Below are positions 1-5,962 of a stretch of 5,962 bases of DNA, piece after piece. The position numbers and the translations under genes were made by a program. Below the pieces are notes generated by a model, which saw nothing but the letters and a program-made list of their open reading frames with translations, was not told the origin of the DNA and did no database searches. Position 1 is the first letter of the stretch. The number at the start of each line of letters is the position of its first letter. Source of the DNA: Microcaldota archaeon (GTDB taxonomy: Archaea > Micrarchaeota > Micrarchaeia > Anstonellales > Bilamarchaeaceae); assembly GCA_020726005.1 (NCBI GenBank), contig DYTL01000054.1:1-5962 (forward strand). The letters are read 5' to 3'.

Positions 1-1290
1 AATACAGATATATTGAAAGAGATTATTGTTGAAAACAAAAAGTTTATTACCACTTCAGTCAAAAACATTGTTCCCCGTGAAGGAATTTCTTTTTCTACAG
101 GCCTAAACAAAATTTGTATCTTTTATGGCATTAGAAGAAGTGGAAAAAGTTTTTTGCTTTTCAATTTATTTCAGAAATATAAGGAACAAGCACTCTATAT
201 TGATTTTGAAGATGAGAGATTAACCGATTTTTTAGTTCAGGATTTTGCTAAAATAAAAGAGGCGTTTTCAGAATTGAATCCACATCTTTTACACAAAAAA
301 GGGATAGTGTTTTTGTTAGATGAAGTACAGCAGGTTACTGGCTGGGAAAGATTTGCACGAAGAATGACTGAGAAGGAGAATATAATGGTATTTTGTGCCG
401 GTTCTTCTTCTAAAATTAGCCCACGAAAAATTCATACCTCGTTAAGGGGTCGAGTGTGGAGTATAGAAGTATTTCCATTTACTTATCGTGAATTTTTGCT
501 CGCAAAAAACATAGACCCAACACAAAAAGATATTGTTTATGGGAATAACAAAATCCTGCTTAAAAAATATTTTCAAGAATACCTGAAATGGGGCGGTTTC
601 CCGGAGGTAATTTTTTTAAAAGAGGACTTTGAAAAAAGAAAAGTGCTTAAAGAATACATTGACGCAATGTTTTTTAAGGATTTAATAGAAAGGTTTGAGA
701 TTAAAAACATTCATCTTTTAGACGCTTTGAAAGAAAAAATATTCTCTTCCTTCTCTACAAAATATTCCTTAACATCTTTTTACAAACAATATAAAAATAA
801 GTTTCCTTTTTCCAAAGATAGCTTATTCGCATATTACAGGTACTTTTTAGAAAGTATGCTTGTATTTGAGGTAAGAAAAATTTCCGAATCCTCTTATAAA
901 AGATTAAGAAACCCCCCTAAAATATATCTTGCAGATGTTGGACTTGCCAGAAAAGTTACCTCTTTTGATACAGGTCGTCTTCTGGAGAATATAGTTTTTT
1001 TAGAATTTAGAAGGAAGGGTAGGGAAATTTTTTATTTTGTTGAAAGAAATGAATGTGATTTTGTGGTAAAAAATAATGGGGAATTGGCCGTCTATCAGGT
1101 AACTTTACGATTGGATGAAGAAAATCGGGCAAGAGAAATAAATGGTTTGGTCAATGCGGCTAAATTTCTACATTTGAAACAAGGAACAATAATTACTTAC
1201 GATGAGGAATGGCTACAACAATATGATGGGATTGATATTAAAGTTGTTCCGGCATGGAAGTGGTTGCTTTTGAATTGGGAGGTGTTTTGA
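1..1290 (+). CDS. AAA-family ATPase, AAA_14/DUF4143 type (5' end possibly outside window)
   Basis: This is a P-loop ATPase with a DUF4143-like C-terminal domain. Such proteins are common in bacteria and archaea; the role of most is unknown, and some are discussed as toxin-like, defence-related or mobile-region genes. Numbering from the TTG at 13: Walker A GIRRSGKS at 39-46; Walker B with hydrophobic strand then D103-E104; the sensor-like segment CAGSSSKI at 128-135; LRGR at 144-147 (likely arginine contacts); FPFTYREFL at 154-162; GGFPEVI at 194-200. The C-terminal part has YLADVGLAR near 305-313, LENIVFLEF at 324-332, ECDFVV at 347-352 and YQVT at 361-364, resembling a PD-(D/E)XK-like nuclease fold, with the usual Glu-X-Lys replaced by Gln-Val-Thr. 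Length (425 aa) suits the family. The first start codon in the window is the TTG, with no ribosome binding site visible before it. The frame is open to base 1, so an upstream start is likely. It is 147 bases from the polysaccharide operon and functionally unrelated to it as far as can be seen. Confidence 0.88.
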   Translation, partial: NTDILKEIIVENKKFITTSVKNIVPREGISFSTGLNKICIFYGIRRSGKSFLLFNLFQKYKEQALYIDFEDERLTDFLVQDFAKIKEAFSELNPHLLHKKGIVFLLDEVQQVTGWERFARRMTEKENIMVFCAGSSSKISPRKIHTSLRGRVWSIEVFPFTYREFLLAKNIDPTQKDIVYGNNKILLKKYFQEYLKWGGFPEVIFLKEDFEKRKVLKEYIDAMFFKDLIERFEIKNIHLLDALKEKIFSSFSTKYSLTSFYKQYKNKFPFSKDSLFAYYRYFLESMLVFEVRKISESSYKRLRNPPKIYLADVGLARKVTSFDTGRLLENIVFLEFRRKGREIFYFVERNECDFVVKNNGELAVYQVTLRLDEENRAREINGLVNAAKFLHLKQGTIITYDEEWLQQYDGIDIKVVPAWKWLLLNWEVF

Positions 1291-1313
1291 GATGCCAGAT
1301 GATATTGAGTAAA

Positions 1314-1360
1314 ACTTAAAGTAATCCGACTTAAAGGTACTAAAATATAGGAACTTAAAA
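1314..1360 (+). repeat. Three ACTTAAA motifs
   Basis: ACTTAAAG occurs at 1314-1321 and 1329-1336, and ACTTAAAA at 1353-1360. A shorter ACTTAA lies at 1427-1432, just before the polymerase gene. The repeats are seen directly. A binding role is only a guess, as the motif is short and AT-rich. Confidence 0.3.
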
Positions 1361-1413
1361 ATTTTATGCTAAAAATATTTTCAAAGTTTGAATTTTATGG
1401 CTAAAACCTATTT
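1360..1413. repeat. Imperfect direct repeat flanking a short dyad
   Basis: AATTTTATGCTAAAA (1360-1374) recurs as AATTTTATGGCTAAAA (1391-1406), starting 31 bases later. The similarity extends into TATTT in both copies (1376-1380 has ATTT after A; 1409-1413 has TATTT). Between them lies the palindrome TTCAAAGTTTGAA (1380-1392), with 6-base arms around a central G. The spacing is about three helical turns, so this could be an operator. In such AT-rich DNA, chance or local duplication is also possible. Confidence 0.4.
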
Positions 1414-1420
1414 AGGATTG

Positions 1421-1427
1421 AAAGGGA
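1421..1427 (+). promoter_or_regulatory. Ribosome binding site of the polymerase-like gene
   Basis: AAAGGGA lies 10 bases before the ATG at 1438. The purine-rich match to the anti-Shine-Dalgarno is moderate and spacing is slightly long, but it supports this ATG as the start. Confidence 0.5.
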
Positions 1428-1437
1428 CTTAATAATT

Positions 1438-2712
1438 ATGTTGCTAATTATATTGTACGCGATATTTGGAATTTTTCTAATAGTAATTATAGCATTAAGA
1501 CCCCATATATTTTGGCCTTTGCTAATTTTTGTTAGTGTAGGAACAACGGGTTTGATGGTTAAAGGATATTGCTTTATAGATGAGTACTTTATTGCGTGCA
1601 TCCTTGTTGGCGGCTTTTGGGCTATGTTAACTGGTAGAGTTACTGCCTGTAAAAACCACCAGAGTTCTCTTCGCCTCCTAATGTTTCTAATGATGATTTG
1701 CTATATGGTTATAGAAAGTGTTTTTGGTGTTCTTGTCAATAAAGATTGGAGAATAATTAGATGGATTATTTATTATGTAATCTTAGGCGTGCTTGCAATT
1801 TTTGCTCATAGGGTTAATTTTCCTGTTCCAGGTAGAAAAAACCTTCTTTTGATTATTGCTGGAAGCGGCGCATTATACTTGTTTGCATATCTAGTATATG
1901 GAATTTATTATGAAACTACATTAGGTTATTTAGGAAGGTTTGCTACACAGGGTGAGTTGTGGTCTGGTTCTGCATATGCTGTTTTTCCACTAGTCGTAGT
2001 AATACCTGCAGTTATCTTCCTTATTATAGAGCATTTAGGATTCAGTCGTTTATTTAGCTGGTTTGTATTGGGACTGAGCATTTTAATCGCTGAGTTTTAT
2101 TATTCGCGTGTTTCTTGGTTTGTAATAATTCTCTTTCTTTCCATTTCATTACTCATGTTAAAGTTAAGGCGGCAGAAAGTCATTGCTGGCCTGTTTTGTA
2201 TAATTATTATTTTTTCTATATTAAGAATGGGCTCTACGACATTAGTTGATAGTGCAAAGTTTCTTTTGTCGCCGCGTAGTTCTGACATAGATCGCAATCT
2301 ACAGGTGAAGATTTCTTTAGAGGCAATAAGTAAAGATTTAAAAACTTTATTTTTTGGCTATGGTGTTCATTCTCATCATTATGTCTTGCTCCCATATAAG
2401 AAGGAATATTACGCTAAATATTTACCGGGTGAAAAAGTAGGAAGTGTTGTTCGGACGACGGCATTTGCTGCAATACTTACGGATACAGGTTTAATCGGCA
2501 TAACACTGTTAGTTATAAACTTTCTGCTATGCATCCTTTCGGTTTTTATCCAAGGGGTATCTGGGTTAAAAAAAGGGCTTTATGTTTATTGCACTGTCCT
2601 TCTTATTTCATTTATATGGCTATTTGTTGCCAATATCCAAGATATTATGCTTTTCTACCTGCTCTTTATGCCTTTTGGATTAGTTGCACAATTAAGCAGG
2701 CAAAGTTATTAG
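1438..2712 (+). CDS. O-antigen polymerase/ligase-like (Wzy/WaaL family) membrane protein
   Basis: A 424-aa polytopic inner-membrane protein, most likely the polymerase that joins lipid-linked repeat units on the outer side of the membrane. About 12-13 hydrophobic segments can be read, roughly at 2-20, 25-42, 48-65, 78-99, 106-124, 135-155, 178-198, 203-220, 225-241, 247-263, 342-370, 383-400 and 402-417. Between the tenth and eleventh is a hydrophilic loop of about 80 residues (263-341), the hallmark large outer loop of Wzy/WaaL proteins. It carries R280, R286, FFGYGVHSHHYV at 305-316 and R339. The stretch from R286 through the GYG motif, then LTDTGLIG at 347-354, follows the Wzy_C pattern of Arg, helix, G-x-G, His and a Gly-rich start of the next helix. 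The wzx gene begins 7 bases downstream, which favours a Wzy polymerase over a WaaL ligase, but sequence alone cannot separate them. Confidence 0.82.
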   Translation: MLLIILYAIFGIFLIVIIALRPHIFWPLLIFVSVGTTGLMVKGYCFIDEYFIACILVGGFWAMLTGRVTACKNHQSSLRLLMFLMMICYMVIESVFGVLVNKDWRIIRWIIYYVILGVLAIFAHRVNFPVPGRKNLLLIIAGSGALYLFAYLVYGIYYETTLGYLGRFATQGELWSGSAYAVFPLVVVIPAVIFLIIEHLGFSRLFSWFVLGLSILIAEFYYSRVSWFVIILFLSISLLMLKLRRQKVIAGLFCIIIIFSILRMGSTTLVDSAKFLLSPRSSDIDRNLQVKISLEAISKDLKTLFFGYGVHSHHYVLLPYKKEYYAKYLPGEKVGSVVRTTAFAAILTDTGLIGITLLVINFLLCILSVFIQGVSGLKKGLYVYCTVLLISFIWLFVANIQDIMLFYLLFMPFGLVAQLSRQSY

Positions 2713-2714
2713 GT
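2711..2714 (+). promoter_or_regulatory. Ribosome binding site of the flippase gene
   Basis: AGGT overlaps the TAG stop of the polymerase gene (2710-2712) and sits 5 bases before the ATG at 2720. Spacing is good. The overlap with the stop codon suggests the two genes are translated in a coupled way. Confidence 0.5.
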
Positions 2715-2719
2715 CAATT

Positions 2720-4174
2720 ATGTTATTCAATTCATCCTTAAAAAGAGATACAATTTTTTATGGTACGGCGACTTTATGTGAAAGGCTCATAAGTCTTCTC
2801 ATAATCCCTTTACTAACCAAGACCCTACCGCAGGAATTTTATGGAGTGTGGACACAAATAATTGTAACGACTACATTGGTATCCAATGTTGTTTTAGTAG
2901 GTTTTGGTGTGGCCGCTGTCCGGTTTTTGGCAGGCGATAAGAGCGATGGCGAAATTAGTAGAATTTTCAATATTATGCTTATTGCCGTTGTTATTAACTC
3001 ATTAGTTGTTATGGGTTTTACGCTTGTCTTTACTGGGTCGTTGAACAATGCAATGTTTGGAGAAACTCGTTTTGCCATGTTTGTCCTTTTGTTTGGGGTT
3101 TATGTGGGATGTGAATCTTTATTTGAATTAGTAGCGGCTTTTCTTCGTGCACGCAAAGAAATTCTTCGGGTTTCAATTTATTACCTTATTAAAAATATCT
3201 TTCGTATTGTATCTTTAGCAATAGGAATACTTTTGTTCCGTCTGGACATGTTTCAAGCAATTATTATTATGATTTCGTTTCAGATTATTTTGGTTATGGT
3301 GATATATACTAAAGACATTCTTAAGAAAGTTGGTTTTGGTATTTCTCTTGTAGGTGTTCCCTGGAAGGAAATATTATTTTTCTCTATCCCAATTGTACCA
3401 TATAATCTTTTAATCTCTGCAAATTTTCTGGTAAGTCGCTATTTTATCCTGCATATTCTTAATATCAAACAGGTAAGTATCTATGCGGTAGCGTATTCCA
3501 TATCAGCAATTATAGGTCTTTTCTATAGTGTTTTGGGATTTACGCTTTATCCACATCTGGCGGCTTTCTGGAATAATGGAGATAAAATTGCAACAGCAGA
3601 AATATTTCAACAAGGGCTTAAATATTACATATTTTTCGCCGTACCTTCAATTGCTATTTTCTCTATCCTTGGTAGCTCAATTATAAAAATACTATCCACA
3701 GCAGAATATGTTTCAAACTGGCAAGTATTATTCGCGACAAGCGGTGCTATTGCATTTTTTGGTATTTATCAACTATATTGTTATATTACTTTACTGGCAA
3801 AGAAAACTATTTTAAACCTTGCAATTGCGTGTATATCTTTGCTTGTGAATATTATCCTTAATATCATGTTGATTCCTCGCATGGGAATTTTAGGTGCAGC
3901 AATTGCCTTGTTTGTTGCAAATACTGCTTTGGCATTGTCCACAAGTGTTATCGCGAAGAAATACCTTACCCATCTGTTTCCATGGACTGTAACTGGCAGA
4001 ATGTTTCTTGCTACGATTGTTATATCCTTATTCCTTCTATCTGCGAGGCACTATTTTGATATGGATAATATTTACCTATTAATCTTTGCTTGTATTGGTG
4101 CAATGGCAATATACGGCACTATGGATTTGTTTAGTAAGAATTCAGTTTTACTTCAGCTCAGGAGAAATATATGA
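2720..4174 (+). CDS. wzx: Wzx-type polysaccharide flippase (MOP superfamily)
   Basis: A 484-aa membrane transporter expected to flip undecaprenyl-pyrophosphate-linked oligosaccharide from the cytoplasmic to the outer face of the inner membrane. About 14 hydrophobic segments are visible, roughly at 11-33, 43-65, 82-105, 117-141, 153-174, 178-196, 216-236, 243-273, 303-324, 334-359, 363-385, 389-410, 427-443 and 449-468, which matches the PST/MVF branch of the MOP superfamily in number and length. Family signs include LLTKTLPQEFYGVW at 31-44 (the TR-L-PEEYG-like motif after the first helix), FLRARKE at 141-147, IPIVPYNL at 223-230, and NIILNIMLIPRMGILGAA at 377-394, a typical N-x3-N-x4-P-x2-G-x2-GAA signature. 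The stop codon overlaps the next gene's start (ATGA, 4171-4174). It could in principle export another lipid-linked glycan such as a teichoic or lipid-linked precursor, but the neighbours favour a surface polysaccharide. Confidence 0.88.
   Translation: MLFNSSLKRDTIFYGTATLCERLISLLIIPLLTKTLPQEFYGVWTQIIVTTTLVSNVVLVGFGVAAVRFLAGDKSDGEISRIFNIMLIAVVINSLVVMGFTLVFTGSLNNAMFGETRFAMFVLLFGVYVGCESLFELVAAFLRARKEILRVSIYYLIKNIFRIVSLAIGILLFRLDMFQAIIIMISFQIILVMVIYTKDILKKVGFGISLVGVPWKEILFFSIPIVPYNLLISANFLVSRYFILHILNIKQVSIYAVAYSISAIIGLFYSVLGFTLYPHLAAFWNNGDKIATAEIFQQGLKYYIFFAVPSIAIFSILGSSIIKILSTAEYVSNWQVLFATSGAIAFFGIYQLYCYITLLAKKTILNLAIACISLLVNIILNIMLIPRMGILGAAIALFVANTALALSTSVIAKKYLTHLFPWTVTGRMFLATIVISLFLLSARHYFDMDNIYLLIFACIGAMAIYGTMDLFSKNSVLLQLRRNI
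4160..4164 (+). promoter_or_regulatory. Ribosome binding site of the first glycosyltransferase
   Basis: AGGAG is followed by a 6-base spacer and the ATG at 4171. It is the strongest Shine-Dalgarno in the window. It lies inside the last codons of the flippase gene. Confidence 0.65.
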
Positions 4175-5280
4175 AAATTTGTTTTTTTGCCGGTGCAAAT
4201 TCCGTTCACAGCCATCGCTGGATAAGATATTTTGTTGATAAAGGACATAATATTTATTGGATTTCACTGATGCCGTTTACAGAGCCATTGCCTGATGTTT
4301 ATTTTTATAATATTGGACCACTTTCAACTAATCCGATAAAAATTATTTTTCAAGCGTTAAAGGTAAGGCGGTTAATTAAGAAAATCAATCCGGATGTTTT
4401 TCATATCCATTCAGCAGGCACTTATGGATTAATTGGAGCATTAGCAAGTTTTCATCCTCTAATTGTGACTACTTGGGGTTCGGATGTCCTATTGACATCG
4501 ACAATCAAGAAACCATTCATAAGATGGGCACTGAAAAAAGCGGATTTGATAACCTGCGATGCCGACCATATGATTGAGGCAATGAAAAAGTTGGGAGCAG
4601 ACGAAAGCAAAATGCGGCTTGTATATTTTGGGGTGGAAACCGATAAGTTTATGCCGGGTGAAAAAGATAAGGAATTAGTTGAAAAATTAGAACTCGGCAA
4701 TTCACCGATAGTAATAAGTCTGAGGAATCTTGAACCAGTATATGATATTGAGACACTTATTAAAGCAATTCCAGAAATTTTGCAACATATAGCCAATGCA
4801 AAATTTATTATTGCTGGTTCGGGTTCACAAGAAAATTATCTTAAAGATATAGCAAAGTTGCTAAGAATTATGGAAAGCATAAAATTTATCGGCAGATATT
4901 CTCATAACGAACTTCGTAAATATCTGACAACTGCGGATGTGTATGTTTCAACTTCGCTTTCGGATGCTGGTATCGCCGCCAGTACAGCGGAGGCAATGAC
5001 TTGCGGACTGCCTGTCATTATTACCGATTCTGGCGAAAACAAAAAATGGGTCAAAGATGGTGAAAATGGGTTTGTTATTCCTGTCAAAAACCCAAAGATA
5101 CTGGCAGAAAAAATTATTTATTTGCTTAAAAATGAGGATGTAAGAAAAATGTTGGGTGAAGCGGGAAGAAGAACAATAGAAGAAAAAAATAATTACTATA
5201 GAGAAATGGAAAAGATGGGAAAAATCTATGAAGAAATTGTTAAAAAAAATTCTCTTAGAAGAGAAAATAAATTTTACTAA
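4171..5280 (+). CDS. GT4-family glycosyltransferase
   Basis: A 369-aa GT-B-fold enzyme of the Glycos_transf_1 (GT4) family, expected to transfer a sugar from a nucleotide-sugar to a growing lipid-linked oligosaccharide at the cytoplasmic face of the membrane. The N-terminal Rossmann domain begins MKICFFAGANSVHSHRW (1-17) with the GH of a beta-strand turn at 25-26, DVFHIHSAGTYGLIG at 75-89 and TTWGSDVL at 100-107. The C-terminal donor domain starts near 178 with ISLRNLEPVYDIETLIKA (182-199), then FIIAGSGSQ (212-220), IKFIGRYSHNELRKYL (237-252) and SLSDAGIAASTAEAMTCGLP (262-281). E274 is the conserved second Glu of the E-x7-E motif; the first is replaced by D265 or A266. R185 fits the phosphate-binding Arg. 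Donor and acceptor cannot be told from sequence. The start overlaps the flippase stop by four bases. The 3' end is uncertain because the frame ends soon after an A8 tract (5242-5249); see the separate entry. Confidence 0.9.
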   Translation: MKICFFAGANSVHSHRWIRYFVDKGHNIYWISLMPFTEPLPDVYFYNIGPLSTNPIKIIFQALKVRRLIKKINPDVFHIHSAGTYGLIGALASFHPLIVTTWGSDVLLTSTIKKPFIRWALKKADLITCDADHMIEAMKKLGADESKMRLVYFGVETDKFMPGEKDKELVEKLELGNSPIVISLRNLEPVYDIETLIKAIPEILQHIANAKFIIAGSGSQENYLKDIAKLLRIMESIKFIGRYSHNELRKYLTTADVYVSTSLSDAGIAASTAEAMTCGLPVIITDSGENKKWVKDGENGFVIPVKNPKILAEKIIYLLKNEDVRKMLGEAGRRTIEEKNNYYREMEKMGKIYEEIVKKNSLRRENKFY

Positions 5281-5353
5281 AATCTCTGAAGATATTTGGG
5301 CAGGCGATTGGGCAAAATACGGGTATATAATTGAGGTTGATTTAAGAAAATGA
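5228..5353 (+). CDS. Small 41-codon frame or displaced C-terminus of the upstream GT4
   Basis: This frame opens at an ATG inside the end of the GT4 gene and stops at a TGA that overlaps the next gene's ATG (5350-5353). It reads MKKLLKKILLEEKINF, then TKISEDIWAGDWAKYGY, ending IIEVDLRK. GGGA at 5217-5220 with a 7-base spacer could serve as a ribosome binding site. I do not recognise it. Two readings fit. It could be a small gene overlapping its neighbour by 53 bases. Or it could be the true end of the GT4, reached by a one-base shift in the A8 tract at 5242-5249; then the GT4 would also end in an ATGA overlap, as the flippase does. The stretch 5281-5349 otherwise has no gene. Confidence 0.3.
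   Translation: MKKLLKKILLEEKINFTKISEDIWAGDWAKYGYIIEVDLRK
5333..5336 (+). promoter_or_regulatory. Weak candidate ribosome binding site of the last glycosyltransferase
   Basis: GAGG lies 13 bases before the ATG at 5350, which is long for an efficient site. Start by coupling to the small upstream frame ending at 5353 is a plausible alternative. Confidence 0.25.
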
Positions 5354-5962
5354 AAAAGGTGTTAGTTATTGCAAATTTATATCATGCTTTTCCACGCATA
5401 CCGTGTATCTCAACATATTTACCAGAGTTTGGTTGGGAAGCAACAATAATTACTCCTGTTCTTGGTAGTGATGCAGAGAACCGTTTCGGATTTTCTAAAA
5501 AGTTTTCTGAAAGAGTCAAAATTATTGAAGCACCTTACCATGGTGATATATTTTGGTTCTGGAGAAAGATATTTAAGTTATTCGGCTATAAAACAAATGA
5601 GAGTATAACTGAACAAATAAAAGAAAAAGCAGGCGTTATTAAGAAAAAATCGGTCATTGATATTATGATGAATTTATATCAAACATTTCTTGCTTATCCT
5701 GATACTGAAAGGACATGGAAGAGACCTGCTTATAAGGTTGCAGAAAAACTTTTACAAAACGAACATTTTGATGTAATATTGAGTAGTTCACCGTTTCCGA
5801 CGAGTCACATGATTGCTTCACAATTAAAAAAGAATTTCAAAATTCCGTGGGTGGCTGATTATCGCGATCTATGGACCGAAAACCCTATTTGTTTTTTTCC
5901 AAATTTCGTAACTACTCACAAAATTGGGGAAAACTATGTTGGATGTAATAATGCTAAACATT
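5350..5962 (+). CDS. GT4-type glycosyltransferase, N-terminal half (runs off right edge)
   Basis: 204 codons are present and the frame is open at the window end, so this is about half of a usual 400-430 aa protein. It begins MKKVLVIANLYHAFP, a GT-B beta-strand and loop, then RIPCISTYLPEFGWEATIIT at 16-35, matching the family's pattern of a sugar-transferase N-domain in which the strand is followed by 'yLpefGWe'. Other family-typical parts are YPDTERTWKRPA at 116-127, FDVILSSSPFPTSHMIA at 140-156 and IPWVADYRDLWTENP at 165-179. This set is characteristic of GT4 transferases found in surface-polysaccharide clusters. The C-terminal donor domain lies outside the window. The last 25 residues (180-204) look unlike the family and may reflect frame errors; see findings. 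The start is chosen because ATG is followed by the normal first strand, and because of the ATGA junction with the preceding frame. Likely role: adding a sugar to the same lipid-linked unit. Confidence 0.82.
   Translation, partial: MKKVLVIANLYHAFPRIPCISTYLPEFGWEATIITPVLGSDAENRFGFSKKFSERVKIIEAPYHGDIFWFWRKIFKLFGYKTNESITEQIKEKAGVIKKKSVIDIMMNLYQTFLAYPDTERTWKRPAYKVAEKLLQNEHFDVILSSSPFPTSHMIASQLKKNFKIPWVADYRDLWTENPICFFPNFVTTHKIGENYVGCNNAKH

Larger units (their letters stand above)
1291..1437 (+). promoter_or_regulatory. AT-rich intergenic region, likely promoter region of the polysaccharide operon
   Basis: This is the only non-coding gap of note and it precedes four tightly packed genes, so the operon's promoter is most simply placed here. 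The best -10-like hexamer is TAAAAT at 1341-1346 (five of six matches to TATAAT), with only a poor -35-like TTAAAG at 1316-1321 and a 19-base spacer. TTGAAT (1388-1393) with TATTTA (1409-1414) is another weak pair. No GC-rich hairpin followed by a T run is visible, so no intrinsic terminator for the ATPase gene can be called. Assignment of the promoter is inference from layout. Confidence 0.4.

Noticed and set aside
1292..1312. ATG-initiated 6-codon frame right after the ATPase stop
   Set aside because: It is too short to support, lacks any motif, and is probably chance.
1353..1396. Possible intrinsic terminator after the ATPase gene
   Set aside because: The only dyad (1380-1392) has short AT-only arms apart from one C-G pair, and no T run follows, so it would not form a stable terminator hairpin.
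1401..1601. 66-codon minus-strand frame over the start of the polymerase gene
   Set aside because: It is the complement of hydrophobic coding sequence and shows no family features; an antisense regulator cannot be supported.
2529..2741. 70-codon plus-strand frame across the polymerase/flippase junction
   Set aside because: It overlaps two well-supported genes in another frame, is Cys- and Tyr-rich without a family pattern, and has no convincing start site.
4452..4796. 114-codon open frame on the minus strand
   Set aside because: It lies wholly inside the clearly coding GT4 gene, has no recognisable motif and no ribosome binding site, so it is an antisense shadow.
1..5962. CRISPR array, tRNA, rRNA, insertion sequence or attachment site
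   Set aside because: No regularly spaced repeats, no cloverleaf-like or rRNA-like sequence, no transposase frame and no terminal inverted repeats were seen on either strand.

Overview
The window is AT-rich bacterial DNA (roughly one third GC by eye) with tightly packed genes, all on the + strand. Nothing in it identifies the species. Gene content and base composition suit a free-living or environmental, AT-rich bacterial lineage. The surface-polysaccharide genes point to a Wzx/Wzy-type pathway, which occurs in both Gram-negative and Gram-positive bacteria.

Region 1 (1-1290) holds an AAA-family ATPase of the AAA_14/DUF4143 type. Its frame is open to the left edge, so the true start may lie outside. 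Region 2 (1291-1437) is a 147-base non-coding gap. It is very AT-rich and carries repeated short motifs, an imperfect direct repeat and a small dyad. It separates the ATPase from the next genes and is the only plausible promoter/operator region in the window.

Region 3 (1438-5962) is a polysaccharide assembly operon that runs off the right edge. In order it has an O-antigen polymerase/ligase-like membrane protein, a Wzx-type flippase, a GT4 glycosyltransferase, and the first half of a second GT4-type glycosyltransferase. Junctions are tight: 7 bases between polymerase and flippase, a 4-base ATGA overlap between flippase and first transferase, and a small reading frame (5228-5353) bridging the two transferases with another ATGA overlap. 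The expected division of labour is that the glycosyltransferases build a lipid-linked oligosaccharide on the cytoplasmic face, the flippase moves it across the membrane, and the polymerase/ligase joins units on the outer side.

The most interesting points are two reading-frame anomalies. First, the GT4 gene ends just after an A8 tract, and the alternative frame after this tract stays open for about 34 more codons up to the next gene's start. This could be a real extended C-terminus, slippage, a small separate gene or a base-calling error. Second, near the right edge the last gene reads more like its family in another frame for about 30 bases. I found no clear new system, RNA gene, CRISPR array, insertion sequence or strong terminator.
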